46,052 nucleotides of DNA from assembly GCA_045648205.1 (NCBI GenBank), contig JAZRNM010000038.1:1-46052 (forward strand). Direction: 5' to 3'. The stretch is from SIG440 sp045648205 (GTDB lineage: Bacteria; Bacillota; Clostridia; Monoglobales; Monoglobaceae). This document shows, in pieces, positions 24,832-33,476 of the stretch (position 1 is its first letter; the number at the start of each line of letters is the position of its first letter). The notes below the pieces were generated by a model, which saw only the letters and a list, made by a program, of their open reading frames with translations, made no database searches and had not been told where the DNA came from. Both the position numbers and the translations under genes were made by a program.

Positions 24832-27585
24832 ATGAGCTTAAAAAGTGTTATAGAAAAAATTGTAGGCAGCTACAGTGAAAGAGAACTGAAGAGAATTTAT
24901 CCTGTTGCCGACCGTGTTTTGTCTCTTGAACCTGAGATGCAAGCTAAGTCTGACAAGGAGCTCCGTGAAATGACAGATGTTTTCAAAAAACGTCTTGAAA
25001 ACGGAGAAACTCTTGATGATATTTTGCCTGAAGCCTTTGCGGTTTGTCGCGAGGCAGCGTGGCGTGTTCTTGGAATGAAGCATTTCCGTGTTCAGATTAT
25101 AGGCGGAATTGTTCTTCATCAGGGAAGAATTTCGGAAATGAAAACAGGTGAAGGAAAGACTCTGGTTGCAACACTCCCTGCATATCTCAATGCACTTTCG
25201 GGCAAGGGCGTGCACATTGTAACCGTCAATGACTATCTAGCAAAGCGTGACAGTGAATGGATGGGAAAGCTATATAACTTCCTTGGACTTTCGGTTGGAC
25301 TTATTATTCACGAAAAGGATAACAGCGAAAGACGTGAAGCCTATGCCGCAGACATAACCTATGGCACAAACAATGAAATGGGCTTTGACTATCTTCGTGA
25401 CAATATGGTTATTTACAAGGAGAACAGAGTTCAACGCGGTTATAATTATGCTATTGTGGATGAGGTTGACAGCATTCTGGTGGACGAGGCAAGAACCCCT
25501 CTCATCATTTCGGGTATGGGTGACAAGTCAACTGTGCTTTATGAACAGGCAAATTACATTGCGAAATCTTTGAAAAGCCGCACTGTTGTTGAAACAGACA
25601 GCAAGGCGGAAGCAGAGGATATCTACAACGATGTTGATTATATCGTTGACGAAAAAGCAAAGACCGCAATGCTTACTCCTGAGGGTGTCAAAAAGGTTGA
25701 ATCAGCTTTCGGGATTGAAAACCTGACAGACCCTGAAAACATGACGATTTCTCATCATATCAACCAGGCAATCAAGGCTCAGGGTGTCATGAAACGTGAC
25801 CGCGATTATGTGGTGAAAGATGGCCAGGTTATCATTGTTGACGAGTTCACGGGCAGATTGATGTTCGGAAGGCGTTATAGCGACGGGCTCCATCAGGCTA
25901 TTGAAGCCAAGGAAGGTGTTACGGTTGAAAATGAGAGCAAGACTCTGGCAACAATAACATTCCAGAATTTCTTCCGTCTTTATGATAAGCTGTCAGGCAT
26001 GACGGGAACTGCACTTACAGAGGAAGATGAATTCAGGGAAATATATAAGCTTGATGTGGTGGTTATTCCCACAAACAAGCCAATGGTTCGTCAGGACCTT
26101 CCCGATGCAATTTACAAAACCGAAAACGCAAAATTCAATGCGGTTATTGACGAGGTTGAAAAGGCCCACGCTGTTGGCCAGCCTGTTCTTATCGGCACGG
26201 TTTCAATTGAAAAATCTGAAAAGCTGAGCGGAATGCTGAAAAAGAGAGGCATAAAGCACAATGTCCTCAACGCAAAGCTCCACGAAAAAGAAGCTGAAAT
26301 TGTTGCTCAGGCGGGAAAGAAGGGTGCAGTTACCATTGCAACCAATATGGCGGGCAGAGGTACTGATATTGTCCTTGGTGGTAATGCAGAGTTTTTGGCG
26401 AAACGGGAAATGGCGAATATGGGCTTCGAACCCGAAATGATTGTTCAGGCAACGGGTTTTGCTGAAACAGATGATGAAGAAATAATCAATGCAAGAAAAA
26501 CCTTTAAGGAACTCAGTGACAAATATAAGGCTGAGATTGAACCTGAGCAGAATGAGGTTCTTGAGGCAGGCGGACTTTATATCATTGGCACCGAACGCCA
26601 CGAGAGCCGAAGAATTGACAATCAGCTGAGAGGTCGTTCAGGACGTCAGGGCGACAAGGGAAAGTCAAGATTTTTCCTTTCACTTGAAGATGATTTGATG
26701 CGACTTTTTGCCGCAGAGAGAATCAGCAGAATTATGGAAATGGTCGGCTTTGAAGAAAGTGAAGCAATCGAAAGCAAACTTGTTTCCAACACAATTGAAA
26801 CAGCTCAGGCAAGAGTTGAAGGCAGAAACTTTGACATAAGAAAACACGTTCTCAGCTATGACGATGTGAACAATCAGCAAAGAGAGATAATCTACAAACA
26901 ACGAAACGAAGTCCTTGACGATGCAGACCTCAAAGTCACCATTGAAAAGATGATGAAAAGTGTTCTTGAAAACATCATCACAAGAAATATGGGCGGAGAA
27001 TCCTTTGCTGAGGATTGGAATTGGGACAGCCTTCGTGATGAGCTTGCTGCCGTATTCGGAGAATTCAGGGATGATGAACTGGAATTTGATGCATATGAGA
27101 TTGACCGAATGACAATTGAATCTCTGGCAGACGCGATGATGGAAAAGGTTCTTTTGCGCTATGCCGAGAAGGAAGAAATGTTTGGCGACAAGATGCGTGA
27201 GGTTGAAAGGATTATTCTGCTTCGGGTTGTTGATGCAAAATGGATGGACCATATTGACAACATGGAGCAACTTCGTCAGGGAATCAACCTTCGGGCATAT
27301 GCTCAAAAGGACCCCGTTATTGAATATAAGTTCGAAGCAATGGATATGTTTGAAGAAATGATTGCCACAATAAAAGAAGAAACAGTGAGACAACTTTTCC
27401 ACGTTGTTCTTCAGTCAAACATTGAACGCAAGCAAGTGGCAAAGCCCGTGGCAGAAAATCTTGGCGGGGATGGAACTGTTGAGAAAAAGCCGGTTGTGAA
27501 GGGAGAAAAGGTTGGAAGAAACGACCCTTGTCCTTGCGGCAGCGGAAAGAAATATAAGCATTGCTGCATTGACAAAGAAAATTAA
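24832..27585 (+). CDS. secA: preprotein translocase ATPase SecA
   Basis: ATPase motor that drives unfolded preproteins through SecYEG. The 917-residue protein carries helicase motif I MKTGEGKTLVA near residue 105, DEVDSILVDEARTPLIISG near 210, the preprotein cross-linking domain, motif VI with QLRGRSGRQGD near 605, the helical scaffold, and a C-terminal SEC-C zinc motif (CPCGSGKKYKHCC) that binds SecB or ribosomes. TTGGAGG precedes the ATG. It heads an operon with prfB, prfA and tsaC; secA-prfB adjacency is common in Firmicutes. The partner SecG is encoded at 16514. Confidence 0.98.
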   Translation: MSLKSVIEKIVGSYSERELKRIYPVADRVLSLEPEMQAKSDKELREMTDVFKKRLENGETLDDILPEAFAVCREAAWRVLGMKHFRVQIIGGIVLHQGRISEMKTGEGKTLVATLPAYLNALSGKGVHIVTVNDYLAKRDSEWMGKLYNFLGLSVGLIIHEKDNSERREAYAADITYGTNNEMGFDYLRDNMVIYKENRVQRGYNYAIVDEVDSILVDEARTPLIISGMGDKSTVLYEQANYIAKSLKSRTVVETDSKAEAEDIYNDVDYIVDEKAKTAMLTPEGVKKVESAFGIENLTDPENMTISHHINQAIKAQGVMKRDRDYVVKDGQVIIVDEFTGRLMFGRRYSDGLHQAIEAKEGVTVENESKTLATITFQNFFRLYDKLSGMTGTALTEEDEFREIYKLDVVVIPTNKPMVRQDLPDAIYKTENAKFNAVIDEVEKAHAVGQPVLIGTVSIEKSEKLSGMLKKRGIKHNVLNAKLHEKEAEIVAQAGKKGAVTIATNMAGRGTDIVLGGNAEFLAKREMANMGFEPEMIVQATGFAETDDEEIINARKTFKELSDKYKAEIEPEQNEVLEAGGLYIIGTERHESRRIDNQLRGRSGRQGDKGKSRFFLSLEDDLMRLFAAERISRIMEMVGFEESEAIESKLVSNTIETAQARVEGRNFDIRKHVLSYDDVNNQQREIIYKQRNEVLDDADLKVTIEKMMKSVLENIITRNMGGESFAEDWNWDSLRDELAAVFGEFRDDELEFDAYEIDRMTIESLADAMMEKVLLRYAEKEEMFGDKMREVERIILLRVVDAKWMDHIDNMEQLRQGINLRAYAQKDPVIEYKFEAMDMFEEMIATIKEETVRQLFHVVLQSNIERKQVAKPVAENLGGDGTVEKKPVVKGEKVGRNDPCPCGSGKKYKHCCIDKEN

Positions 27586-27614
27586 ATAAAAAGTATTTTA
27601 AAGGATGTGAAAAT

Positions 27615-28734
27615 GTGATAGAGTTTGATGAATACAAGTTGGAGCTTGACGGAATGAAAAAGGATATTACAGATTTGAGGGATTCACTTTAACATAGAAA
27701 AGACAACAGAAGAAATTTCCGAACTTGATGCAAAAACTATGGAGCCTGATTTTTATGGTGATATGGATGCGGCAGGAAAGGTTCTTCAAAGGATTAAGGG
27801 CTTAAAGAACAAGATTGAGAGATACAACGCACTCTATGAAAACTGGGAAGACCTGACAACTCTGGTGGCACTTGCTATTGAAGAAAATGATATAAGTGTT
27901 CTTGATGAAGTGAAGTCGGGCTTTAAGGAACTTTCTGAAAACCTGAGCTCAATGAAACTTGAAACTCTGCTTTCAGGTAAGTATGATGGAAACAATGCAA
28001 TTCTCACACTACACGCAGGTGCAGGCGGAACTGAGGCTCAGGATTGGTGCGAGATGCTTTATCGAATGTACACAAGATGGGCAGAACGCAGAGGCTTCAA
28101 AACAGAAACCCTGGACTTTCTGGATGGTGAAGAAGCGGGAATCAAAAGTGTTACATTCCAGATTGAGGGCGTGAACGCATATGGCTATGCAAAGTGCGAA
28201 AAGGGTGTGCACCGTCTGGTGCGTATTTCGCCCTTTGATTCGTCTGGCAGACGCCACACTTCATTTGCGTCTTTGGATGTTATGCCTGAAATCGATGATG
28301 ATATTGAGATAAACATAAGTCCCGAAGATTTGAAGGTTGACACCTATCGTGCAAGCGGTGCAGGGGGTCAGCACATCAACAAGACCGAGTCTGCAATCAG
28401 AATAACGCATATTCCGACGGGCGTTGTGGTGACTTGTCAGAATGAACGTTCACAGCACAAGAACCGTGAAACTGCAATGAAGATGCTGAAGTCAAAGCTT
28501 GTGGAAATTGCAGAAAGAGAACAAAAGGAAAAGATTGAAGATTTGAAGGGCGTTCAGATGGAAATTGGATGGGGAAGTCAGATTCGTTCTTATGTGTTCC
28601 ATCCATACAGCATGGTGAAGGACCACAGAACCAACTTCGAAACGGGAAACACGGGTGCAGTTATGGACGGTGACCTTGACGGGTTTATTGATTCATATCT
28701 CACAGCACTGTCACGAGGCGAGCTTGAAAAGTAG
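27615..28734 (+). CDS. prfB: peptide chain release factor 2, expressed through a programmed +1 frameshift
   Basis: RF2 terminates translation at UGA and UAA. Translation starts at GTG 27615 (AAGGATG upstream), reads 25 codons to CTT, meets an in-frame TAA at 27690-27692, and must shift +1 to continue at AAC 27691. The total is 372 residues. The shifted frame contains SPF in RISPFDSSGRR (RF2 stop-codon recognition) and the GGQ motif in ASGAGGQHINKTES. The 25-codon first segment (FDEYKLELDGMKKDITDLRDSL) matches RF2 N-termini, confirming that the frameshift is genuine. prfA follows after 21 bases. Confidence 0.95.
27675..27693 (+). other. RF2 programmed +1 frameshift site, CTT-TAA-C variant
   Basis: The slippery site is CTT TAA C at 27687-27693, with a Shine-Dalgarno-like GAGGGA at 27677-27682 just upstream. 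Most prfB genes use CTT TGA C, which only RF2 can read. UAA is read by RF1 as well, so frameshifting here should respond to both factors. Confidence 0.9.
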
Positions 28735-28755
28735 AAACTTGAAAGGAAACAAGAT

Positions 28756-29832
28756 ATGTTTGATAAGTTATCATTTATAGAAAAACAACACGAAGAACTG
28801 GCGGCAAAAATCAGCGACCCTGAGGTTATGGCCGATATGGACAATTGGCGCAAGTTGTGCAAGGAACATTCTGATATGACTCCCATTGTGGAGAAATACA
28901 AGGAATACAAAATGAACAAAAATACAATTGACGATGCAAGGGAAATGCTTGATGACCCTGACACCGACAAGGAGTTCAAGGACATTTTGCAGGAGGAAAT
29001 TTCCGAGGCAAAACAGAACATTGAACGGATTGAAGATGAACTCAAAATTTTGCTTCTTCCAAAGGACCCCAATGATGACAAAAACGTTATTGTTGAAATC
29101 CGTGGCGGCGCGGGTGGCGATGAGGCAGCACTCTTTGCGGCAGACCTTTACAGAATGTATTCAATGTATGCCGAAACCAAGCGTTGGAAGACAGAGGTTA
29201 TGAACCTCAGCGAAATCGGCATCGGTGGAATAAAGGAAGTTTCGTTTATGATTGAGGGTCAGGGTGCATACAGCCGTCTCAAATATGAGAGCGGTGTTCA
29301 CCGTGTTCAGAGAGTTCCTGAAACCGAATCTCAGGGCAGAATTCACACATCAACAGTTACTGTTGCAGTTCTTCCTGAGGCGGAGGAGGTTGACTTTGAA
29401 ATTAACCCTGCAGACTTGCAGATTGACACATACCGTGCAAGCGGTGCAGGCGGTCAGCATGTCAACAAGACCGAGACTGCAATCAGAATCACACACATTC
29501 CGACAGGTGTGATTGTTGAGTGTCAGGACGAACGTTCACAGCATAAGAACAAGGACAAGGCAATGAAGGTTCTTCGCTCAAGACTTTATGAAGCAGAACT
29601 TCAGAAACAGCAGGAGGCAATTGCGGCAGACCGCAAGAGTCAGGTTGGAACAGGTGACAGAAGTGAGAGAATAAGAACCTATAACTTCCCTCAGGGAAGA
29701 GTTTCTGACCACAGAATCGGTCTCACTCTCTACAAGATTGAGGCGATTATGAATGGGGATATTGATGAAATCATTGATGCACTCATCACCACTGACCAAA
29801 GTGAAAAATTGAAGCTTCAGAGTGAGGCATAA
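28756..29832 (+). CDS. prfA: peptide chain release factor 1
   Basis: RF1 terminates translation at UAG and UAA. The 358 residues have the RF1 tripeptide region RVPETESQGRIHTS, where the usual PAT is PET, and the GGQ motif in RASGAGGQHVNKTETA. AAAGGA precedes the ATG. RF1 directly behind RF2 is unusual, as in most Firmicutes prfA lies with prmC and ywlC; here the ywlC homologue follows but prmC, whose product methylates the GGQ glutamine, is missing. The catalytic segments of prfA and prfB are very similar at DNA level. Confidence 0.96.
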   Translation: MFDKLSFIEKQHEELAAKISDPEVMADMDNWRKLCKEHSDMTPIVEKYKEYKMNKNTIDDAREMLDDPDTDKEFKDILQEEISEAKQNIERIEDELKILLLPKDPNDDKNVIVEIRGGAGGDEAALFAADLYRMYSMYAETKRWKTEVMNLSEIGIGGIKEVSFMIEGQGAYSRLKYESGVHRVQRVPETESQGRIHTSTVTVAVLPEAEEVDFEINPADLQIDTYRASGAGGQHVNKTETAIRITHIPTGVIVECQDERSQHKNKDKAMKVLRSRLYEAELQKQQEAIAADRKSQVGTGDRSERIRTYNFPQGRVSDHRIGLTLYKIEAIMNGDIDEIIDALITTDQSEKLKLQSEA

Positions 29833-29855
29833 AATCTTTTTCGGAGATGTTACGT

Positions 29856-31280
29856 TTGGAAACAAAGATATTTGAAAACACAGAACTTGATATAAAAGAG
29901 GCAGCAGAGCTTATAAAAAGGGGCGAAAATGTTATTTTCCCCACAGAAACAGTTTATGGCCTTGGCGCAAATGCACTTGATGAAGAAGCAGTTCAGAAAA
30001 TTTTTCTGGCAAAGGGCAGGCCGTCGGATAATCCTTTGATTGTTCATGTGGCGGATGCATCTGAACTTGAAAAATTTGCAGAAGAGGTTCCTCAAAAGGC
30101 ATTGGTTCTTGCTGAGAAATTCTGGCCCGGCCCAATGACAATAATTTTGAAAAAGAAACCCTGTATACCCGATGTGGTTTCAGCTGGGCTTGATACTGTT
30201 GGATTGAGAGTCCCTGAAAATGAAACTGCAAGGAATTTCATTTCTGCCTGCGGAGTGCCAATTGCGGCTCCAAGTGCAAATGTTTCAGGGAAACCAAGCC
30301 CCACAAGCTTTCAACACGTGTTTGATGATATGAACGGACGGGTTGCAGGAATAATCAGGGGTGAGACTTGCAGTGTGGGTGTTGAATCAACAGTTATTGA
30401 TTTGACGGGAGAGATTCCGACGGTTTTAAGACCAGGTGGCATTTCACTGGAACAGCTTTGCGATGCAATCGGTGAAGTAAGAATAAGCAGTGAATTGAAA
30501 AATGATGGTATTCCCAAAGCTCCCGGAATGAAATACAAACACTATTCACCAAAGGCGATGGTTTATATTCTCAAAGGAGATAAGGAACAGAAAAAAGAGT
30601 TTCTCTTCAAGCGCTGTGCATTTGGAAAGATTGTGGCAATTACCTTTGATGAAATGAGAGCGGATTTGCCCCAGGATATAGAAGTTTTATCACTTGGCTC
30701 AATTGAAAAGCCGGAGGAAGCGGCAAATCGTTTGTTTGATTGCCTTCGTGAATGTGACCGTCTTGGCGCCAAAGAGGTTTATGCTCCCGAAATTTCGGAT
30801 GACGGGTTGTGGAGAGCGGTGAAAAATCGCTTATATAAGGCGGCAGCAGGAAAAATTCTTGATGCAGCAAATGCAAAATCTGTTTTGTTTATATGCACGG
30901 GTAACACTTGCAGAAGTCCAATGGCTGAAGGAATTTTCAACAGCCTTGGCAAGAATGGTGTTGCCGCATCTGCAGGGCTTTGCGTTATGACGTCAAAAGG
31001 TGCGGAGCAAAATGCTGTTGAAGCGGTTAGAAAATGGGGAATTGATTTGAAAAATCATATCCCGAAACAGACCACTCAAGATATGTATGACTGTGCAGAC
31101 ATTGTTCTCACAATGACACAAAGTCACAAATGGACACTTCCTGACGATGAAAAGGTTTCCACACTTCCCGAATTTGTAAATGAAACGGGAGATGTTGCGG
31201 ACCCATATGGCGGTGACCTTGAGACTTACGAAAAATGTGCCGACAGAATAAAGTATTTGATTGAGAAGATGAACTTATGA
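29856..31280 (+). CDS. fusion of TsaC/Sua5 threonylcarbamoyl-AMP synthase and YwlE-type phosphatase
   Basis: Two enzymes in one 474-residue chain. Residues about 1-320 are a Sua5/YwlC-type L-threonylcarbamoyladenylate synthase for the t6A tRNA modification: IFPTETVYGLGANA, the KGRPSDNPLIVH motif, APSANVSGKPSPT, and the Sua5 linker and C-terminal domain opening with PGMKYKHYSPKA. Residues about 340-474 are a low-molecular-weight phosphatase with the P-loop C347-TGNT-C352-R353 and general acid Asp449 in ADPYGG. Thr351 is the residue that gives Bacillus YwlE phosphoarginine specificity. The start is TTG at 29856, 9 bases after GGAG; ATG at 29847 is in frame but abuts GGAG. In Bacillus ywlC and ywlE are separate neighbours. 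Confidence 0.9.
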   Translation: METKIFENTELDIKEAAELIKRGENVIFPTETVYGLGANALDEEAVQKIFLAKGRPSDNPLIVHVADASELEKFAEEVPQKALVLAEKFWPGPMTIILKKKPCIPDVVSAGLDTVGLRVPENETARNFISACGVPIAAPSANVSGKPSPTSFQHVFDDMNGRVAGIIRGETCSVGVESTVIDLTGEIPTVLRPGGISLEQLCDAIGEVRISSELKNDGIPKAPGMKYKHYSPKAMVYILKGDKEQKKEFLFKRCAFGKIVAITFDEMRADLPQDIEVLSLGSIEKPEEAANRLFDCLRECDRLGAKEVYAPEISDDGLWRAVKNRLYKAAAGKILDAANAKSVLFICTGNTCRSPMAEGIFNSLGKNGVAASAGLCVMTSKGAEQNAVEAVRKWGIDLKNHIPKQTTQDMYDCADIVLTMTQSHKWTLPDDEKVSTLPEFVNETGDVADPYGGDLETYEKCADRIKYLIEKMNL

Positions 31281-31726
31281 TAGATTATGTACCAATGAAC
31301 CAAAGCCACATTGACGGTCTTGTGGCGGTTGAAGAACTGTGCTTCAATTCGGGATTTGCAAGAAAAACCTTTGAAAAGGAACTTGAAAATAAACTTGCAT
31401 TTTATGTTGTTGCACAAAACGATGATGAGGTTCTGGGTTATGCAGGGCTTTGGAATATGTGCGGTTGTGCTGACATTATGAATGTTGCGGTGCGACCTGA
31501 TGCAAGGCGACAAGGCATGGCAGAAAAAATGCTTTGTTTGTTGGAAGATTATTGTAAAAGAAACAGCATACTTGAGATAAATCTCGAAGTAAGAGTTGGA
31601 AATGTGCCGGCAAGACAGCTTTATGAAAAAATGGGATATAAAGAGATAAGCACAAGAAAAGGATATTATGACGGAAAAGAAGACGGAGTCTTTATGAAAA
31701 AGATTCTTGAAGAGGTGAAGGATTAA
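31277..31726 (+). CDS. rimI: GNAT N-acetyltransferase, RimI-like
   Basis: Acetyltransferase of the GNAT family, resembling RimI, which acetylates the N-terminal alanine of ribosomal protein S18. It has 149 residues, the usual size. The acetyl-CoA loop is seen as VAVRPDARRQGMAEKML near residues 72-88, and NVPARQLYEKMGY near 112 is the typical RimI segment. It overlaps both neighbours (4 bases with the TsaC fusion, 1 base with tsaD), and rimI beside t6A genes is a common arrangement in Firmicutes. The substrate is inferred from family and context. Confidence 0.88.
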   Translation: MIDYVPMNQSHIDGLVAVEELCFNSGFARKTFEKELENKLAFYVVAQNDDEVLGYAGLWNMCGCADIMNVAVRPDARRQGMAEKMLCLLEDYCKRNSILEINLEVRVGNVPARQLYEKMGYKEISTRKGYYDGKEDGVFMKKILEEVKD

Positions 31727-32739
31727 TGAGAATACTCGCGATTGAAAGCTCTTGTGATGAAACTGCTGCAGCGGTTGTGGAAGACGGATGCAAGGTGCTT
31801 TCGAATGTGATAAACACTCAGATTGAGCTACATAGGGAATATGGCGGCGTTGTCCCCGAGGTGGCATCACGAAAACATATTGAAAACATCAGCGATGTTG
31901 TTGACAAAGCATTGTCGGATTGCAATATGGACCTCGATGATGTGGATGCTATTGCGGTGACTTATGGTCCGGGCCTTGTTGGAGCACTTTTGGTGGGTGT
32001 TTCGACGGCAAAAGGACTCAGCTTTATGTCAGGGAAACCACTTATCCCCGTTCATCACATAAAAGGGCATATATGTGCAAACTACATTGAACATAAGGAT
32101 TTCAAACCACCCTTTATCTGCCTTGTGGCATCAGGGGGACACAGTCACATTGTCTATGTGAAGGATTATAACACTTATGAAGTGTTGGCAAACACTCATG
32201 ATGATGCGGCGGGTGAGGCTTTTGACAAGGTTTCAAGAGTTTTGGGACTTGGCTATCCCGGTGGACCTGCCATTCAGAAATGTGCTGTTGGCGGTAATCC
32301 CGATGCGATAAAATTTCCGAGAGTGAATATGGGTGATGACGGTTTTGATTTCAGTTTCAGCGGTGTCAAAACTGCGGTCATCAACTACATTCACAATGCC
32401 GAGCAAAAGGGAATTGAAATAAACAAGGCAGATGTGGCAGCATCTTTTCAGGAAGCAGTGACCGATGTCTTGAGCAGACATCTTATTGAATGTGCTGAAA
32501 AGTTTGGTGTTACAAGGCTTGCTCTTGCAGGGGGAGTCGCTGCAAACAAGGCACTTCGTGACAGGGTTGAATTTTTGGCAACTGAGAAAAAAATGGATTT
32601 TGTTTGTCCGTCAATGTCATATTGCACTGATAATGCAGCTATGATTGGCTGTGCGGCATATTATGAATATCAAAATGGTGCGGTGGCTGACATGACGCTT
32701 AATGCTGTTGCAAATCTTCCGCTTCAGAAAAGTTCCTGA
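31726..32739 (+). CDS. tsaD: tRNA N6-threonylcarbamoyladenosine transferase TsaD
   Basis: Catalytic subunit that transfers the threonylcarbamoyl group to A37 of ANN-decoding tRNAs. The 337-residue protein has the ASKHA start LAIESSCDETAAA, the metal-binding HIKGHICANYIE with paired His near residues 108-112, SGGHSHIVYV near 135, and GGVAANKALRD near 268. It uses the product of the upstream TsaC domain. TsaB and TsaE, normally required, are not in the window. Its last 16 bases overlap the 3' end of the convergent spoIIR. Confidence 0.97.
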   Translation: MRILAIESSCDETAAAVVEDGCKVLSNVINTQIELHREYGGVVPEVASRKHIENISDVVDKALSDCNMDLDDVDAIAVTYGPGLVGALLVGVSTAKGLSFMSGKPLIPVHHIKGHICANYIEHKDFKPPFICLVASGGHSHIVYVKDYNTYEVLANTHDDAAGEAFDKVSRVLGLGYPGGPAIQKCAVGGNPDAIKFPRVNMGDDGFDFSFSGVKTAVINYIHNAEQKGIEINKADVAASFQEAVTDVLSRHLIECAEKFGVTRLALAGGVAANKALRDRVEFLATEKKMDFVCPSMSYCTDNAAMIGCAAYYEYQNGAVADMTLNAVANLPLQKSS

Positions 32740-33350
32740 AAAACTTCAACAATCCGGAATTTGATTTCAACGGGAATGGAAGAGTCAGGTGATTTGGTTA
32801 TGAGCTCGTAGCTGGATGGTGAAAGACTTTCTTTGAGATTGGTTTTTGCATCATCGGAAACGGAGAGGACCCCGGAGGTGAAGCAAAGTGGTGGATACAT
32901 CACACACCACCAGTTTTCACCGGAACCATTGCCAATCTTTACTTTCACGGCATTATATTTTCCGCTTGGGAGAATAATGTCACCGTAAGTTTTGGTTGGG
33001 AAGGCAGTTTCACCCACGGACACCGAAACGTCATGGTCAAAGCCATTCTGACGGATTTCGTCAAGTGCAATTTGTTTTATGAGGTCGGAATATTGTCTTG
33101 CTTTTGAAAGAGCATCTGAGGCTGTTGGGGTGTTGCTGAAAATTTGAGAGGTTTCAGCTAATATGCGGTCACGGACCTTTAGTTTAAGCTCCTGATCTTC
33201 TGCGGAATTGCTGTTTGCAACAATGTGGAGCCTGACCACAGAATCTGCGATGTCTGAACTGGTAGTTTCGGCATAGGACAAAATAAGAGAGAATAAAAGT
33301 GTTAATAAAAGCATCAAAGCAAAAAAACGAGTCTTATTTATGTAATTCAT
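32724..33350 (-). CDS. spoIIR: stage II sporulation protein R
   Basis: Secreted forespore signal that activates the SpoIIGA protease and so pro-sigma-E in the mother cell. The 208 residues start with a hydrophobic export segment (residues about 8-27) followed by the SpoIIR core: VVRLHIVANSNSAEDQELKLKVRDRIL near 38-64, and the conserved WWCVMYPPLCF near 145-155. It is shorter than some homologues but looks complete. A putative forespore (sigma-F/G) promoter lies at 33392-33420. The presence of spoIIR argues that the organism forms endospores. Confidence 0.93.
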   Translation of the reverse strand: MNYINKTRFFALMLLLTLLFSLILSYAETTSSDIADSVVRLHIVANSNSAEDQELKLKVRDRILAETSQIFSNTPTASDALSKARQYSDLIKQIALDEIRQNGFDHDVSVSVGETAFPTKTYGDIILPSGKYNAVKVKIGNGSGENWWCVMYPPLCFTSGVLSVSDDAKTNLKESLSPSSYELITKSPDSSIPVEIKFRIVEVFQELF

Positions 33351-33391
33351 AAAATCGTACCTTTCTTTTTGGAAAATTTATTTCAAAGGAA

Positions 33392-33420
33392 AGTGTTGAC
33401 AGAGAAAATTTGTTTTATAC
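33392..33420 (-). promoter_or_regulatory. putative sigma-F/sigma-G promoter of spoIIR
   Basis: On the minus strand there is GTATA (33416-33420), a 15-base gap and GTCAACACT (33392-33400), close to the forespore consensus GYATA and GGNRANANT. spoIIR is a sigma-F gene in Bacillus. The -10 has one deviation at its second G. Confidence 0.5.
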
Positions 33421-33425
33421 ATATT
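33396..33425 (+). promoter_or_regulatory. probable sigma-A promoter of ddl
   Basis: TTGACA (33396-33401), an 18-base spacer and CATATT (33420-33425), 52 bases before ddl. It lies on the same DNA as the putative spoIIR promoter but in the opposite direction. Confidence 0.5.
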
Positions 33426-33476
33426 GATTTTTTGTTGATGGTGGTTTAAAATAATTTGGGTTGAGGATGATAAAAA

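Noticed and set aside
26680..27402. 240-codon antisense ORF opposite secA
   Set aside because: Shadow frame opposite a conserved gene; Cys/Phe/His-rich composition and no ribosome binding site.
27739..28734. prfB as a 331-residue protein starting at ATG 27739
   Set aside because: It has no ribosome binding site there, and the 25-codon RF2 N-terminus plus CTT TAA C lie just upstream in a frame one base off. The frameshifted product matches full-length RF2.
31226..31870. 214-codon antisense ORF across rimI and tsaD
   Set aside because: Covers parts of three real genes on the other strand and resembles no family.
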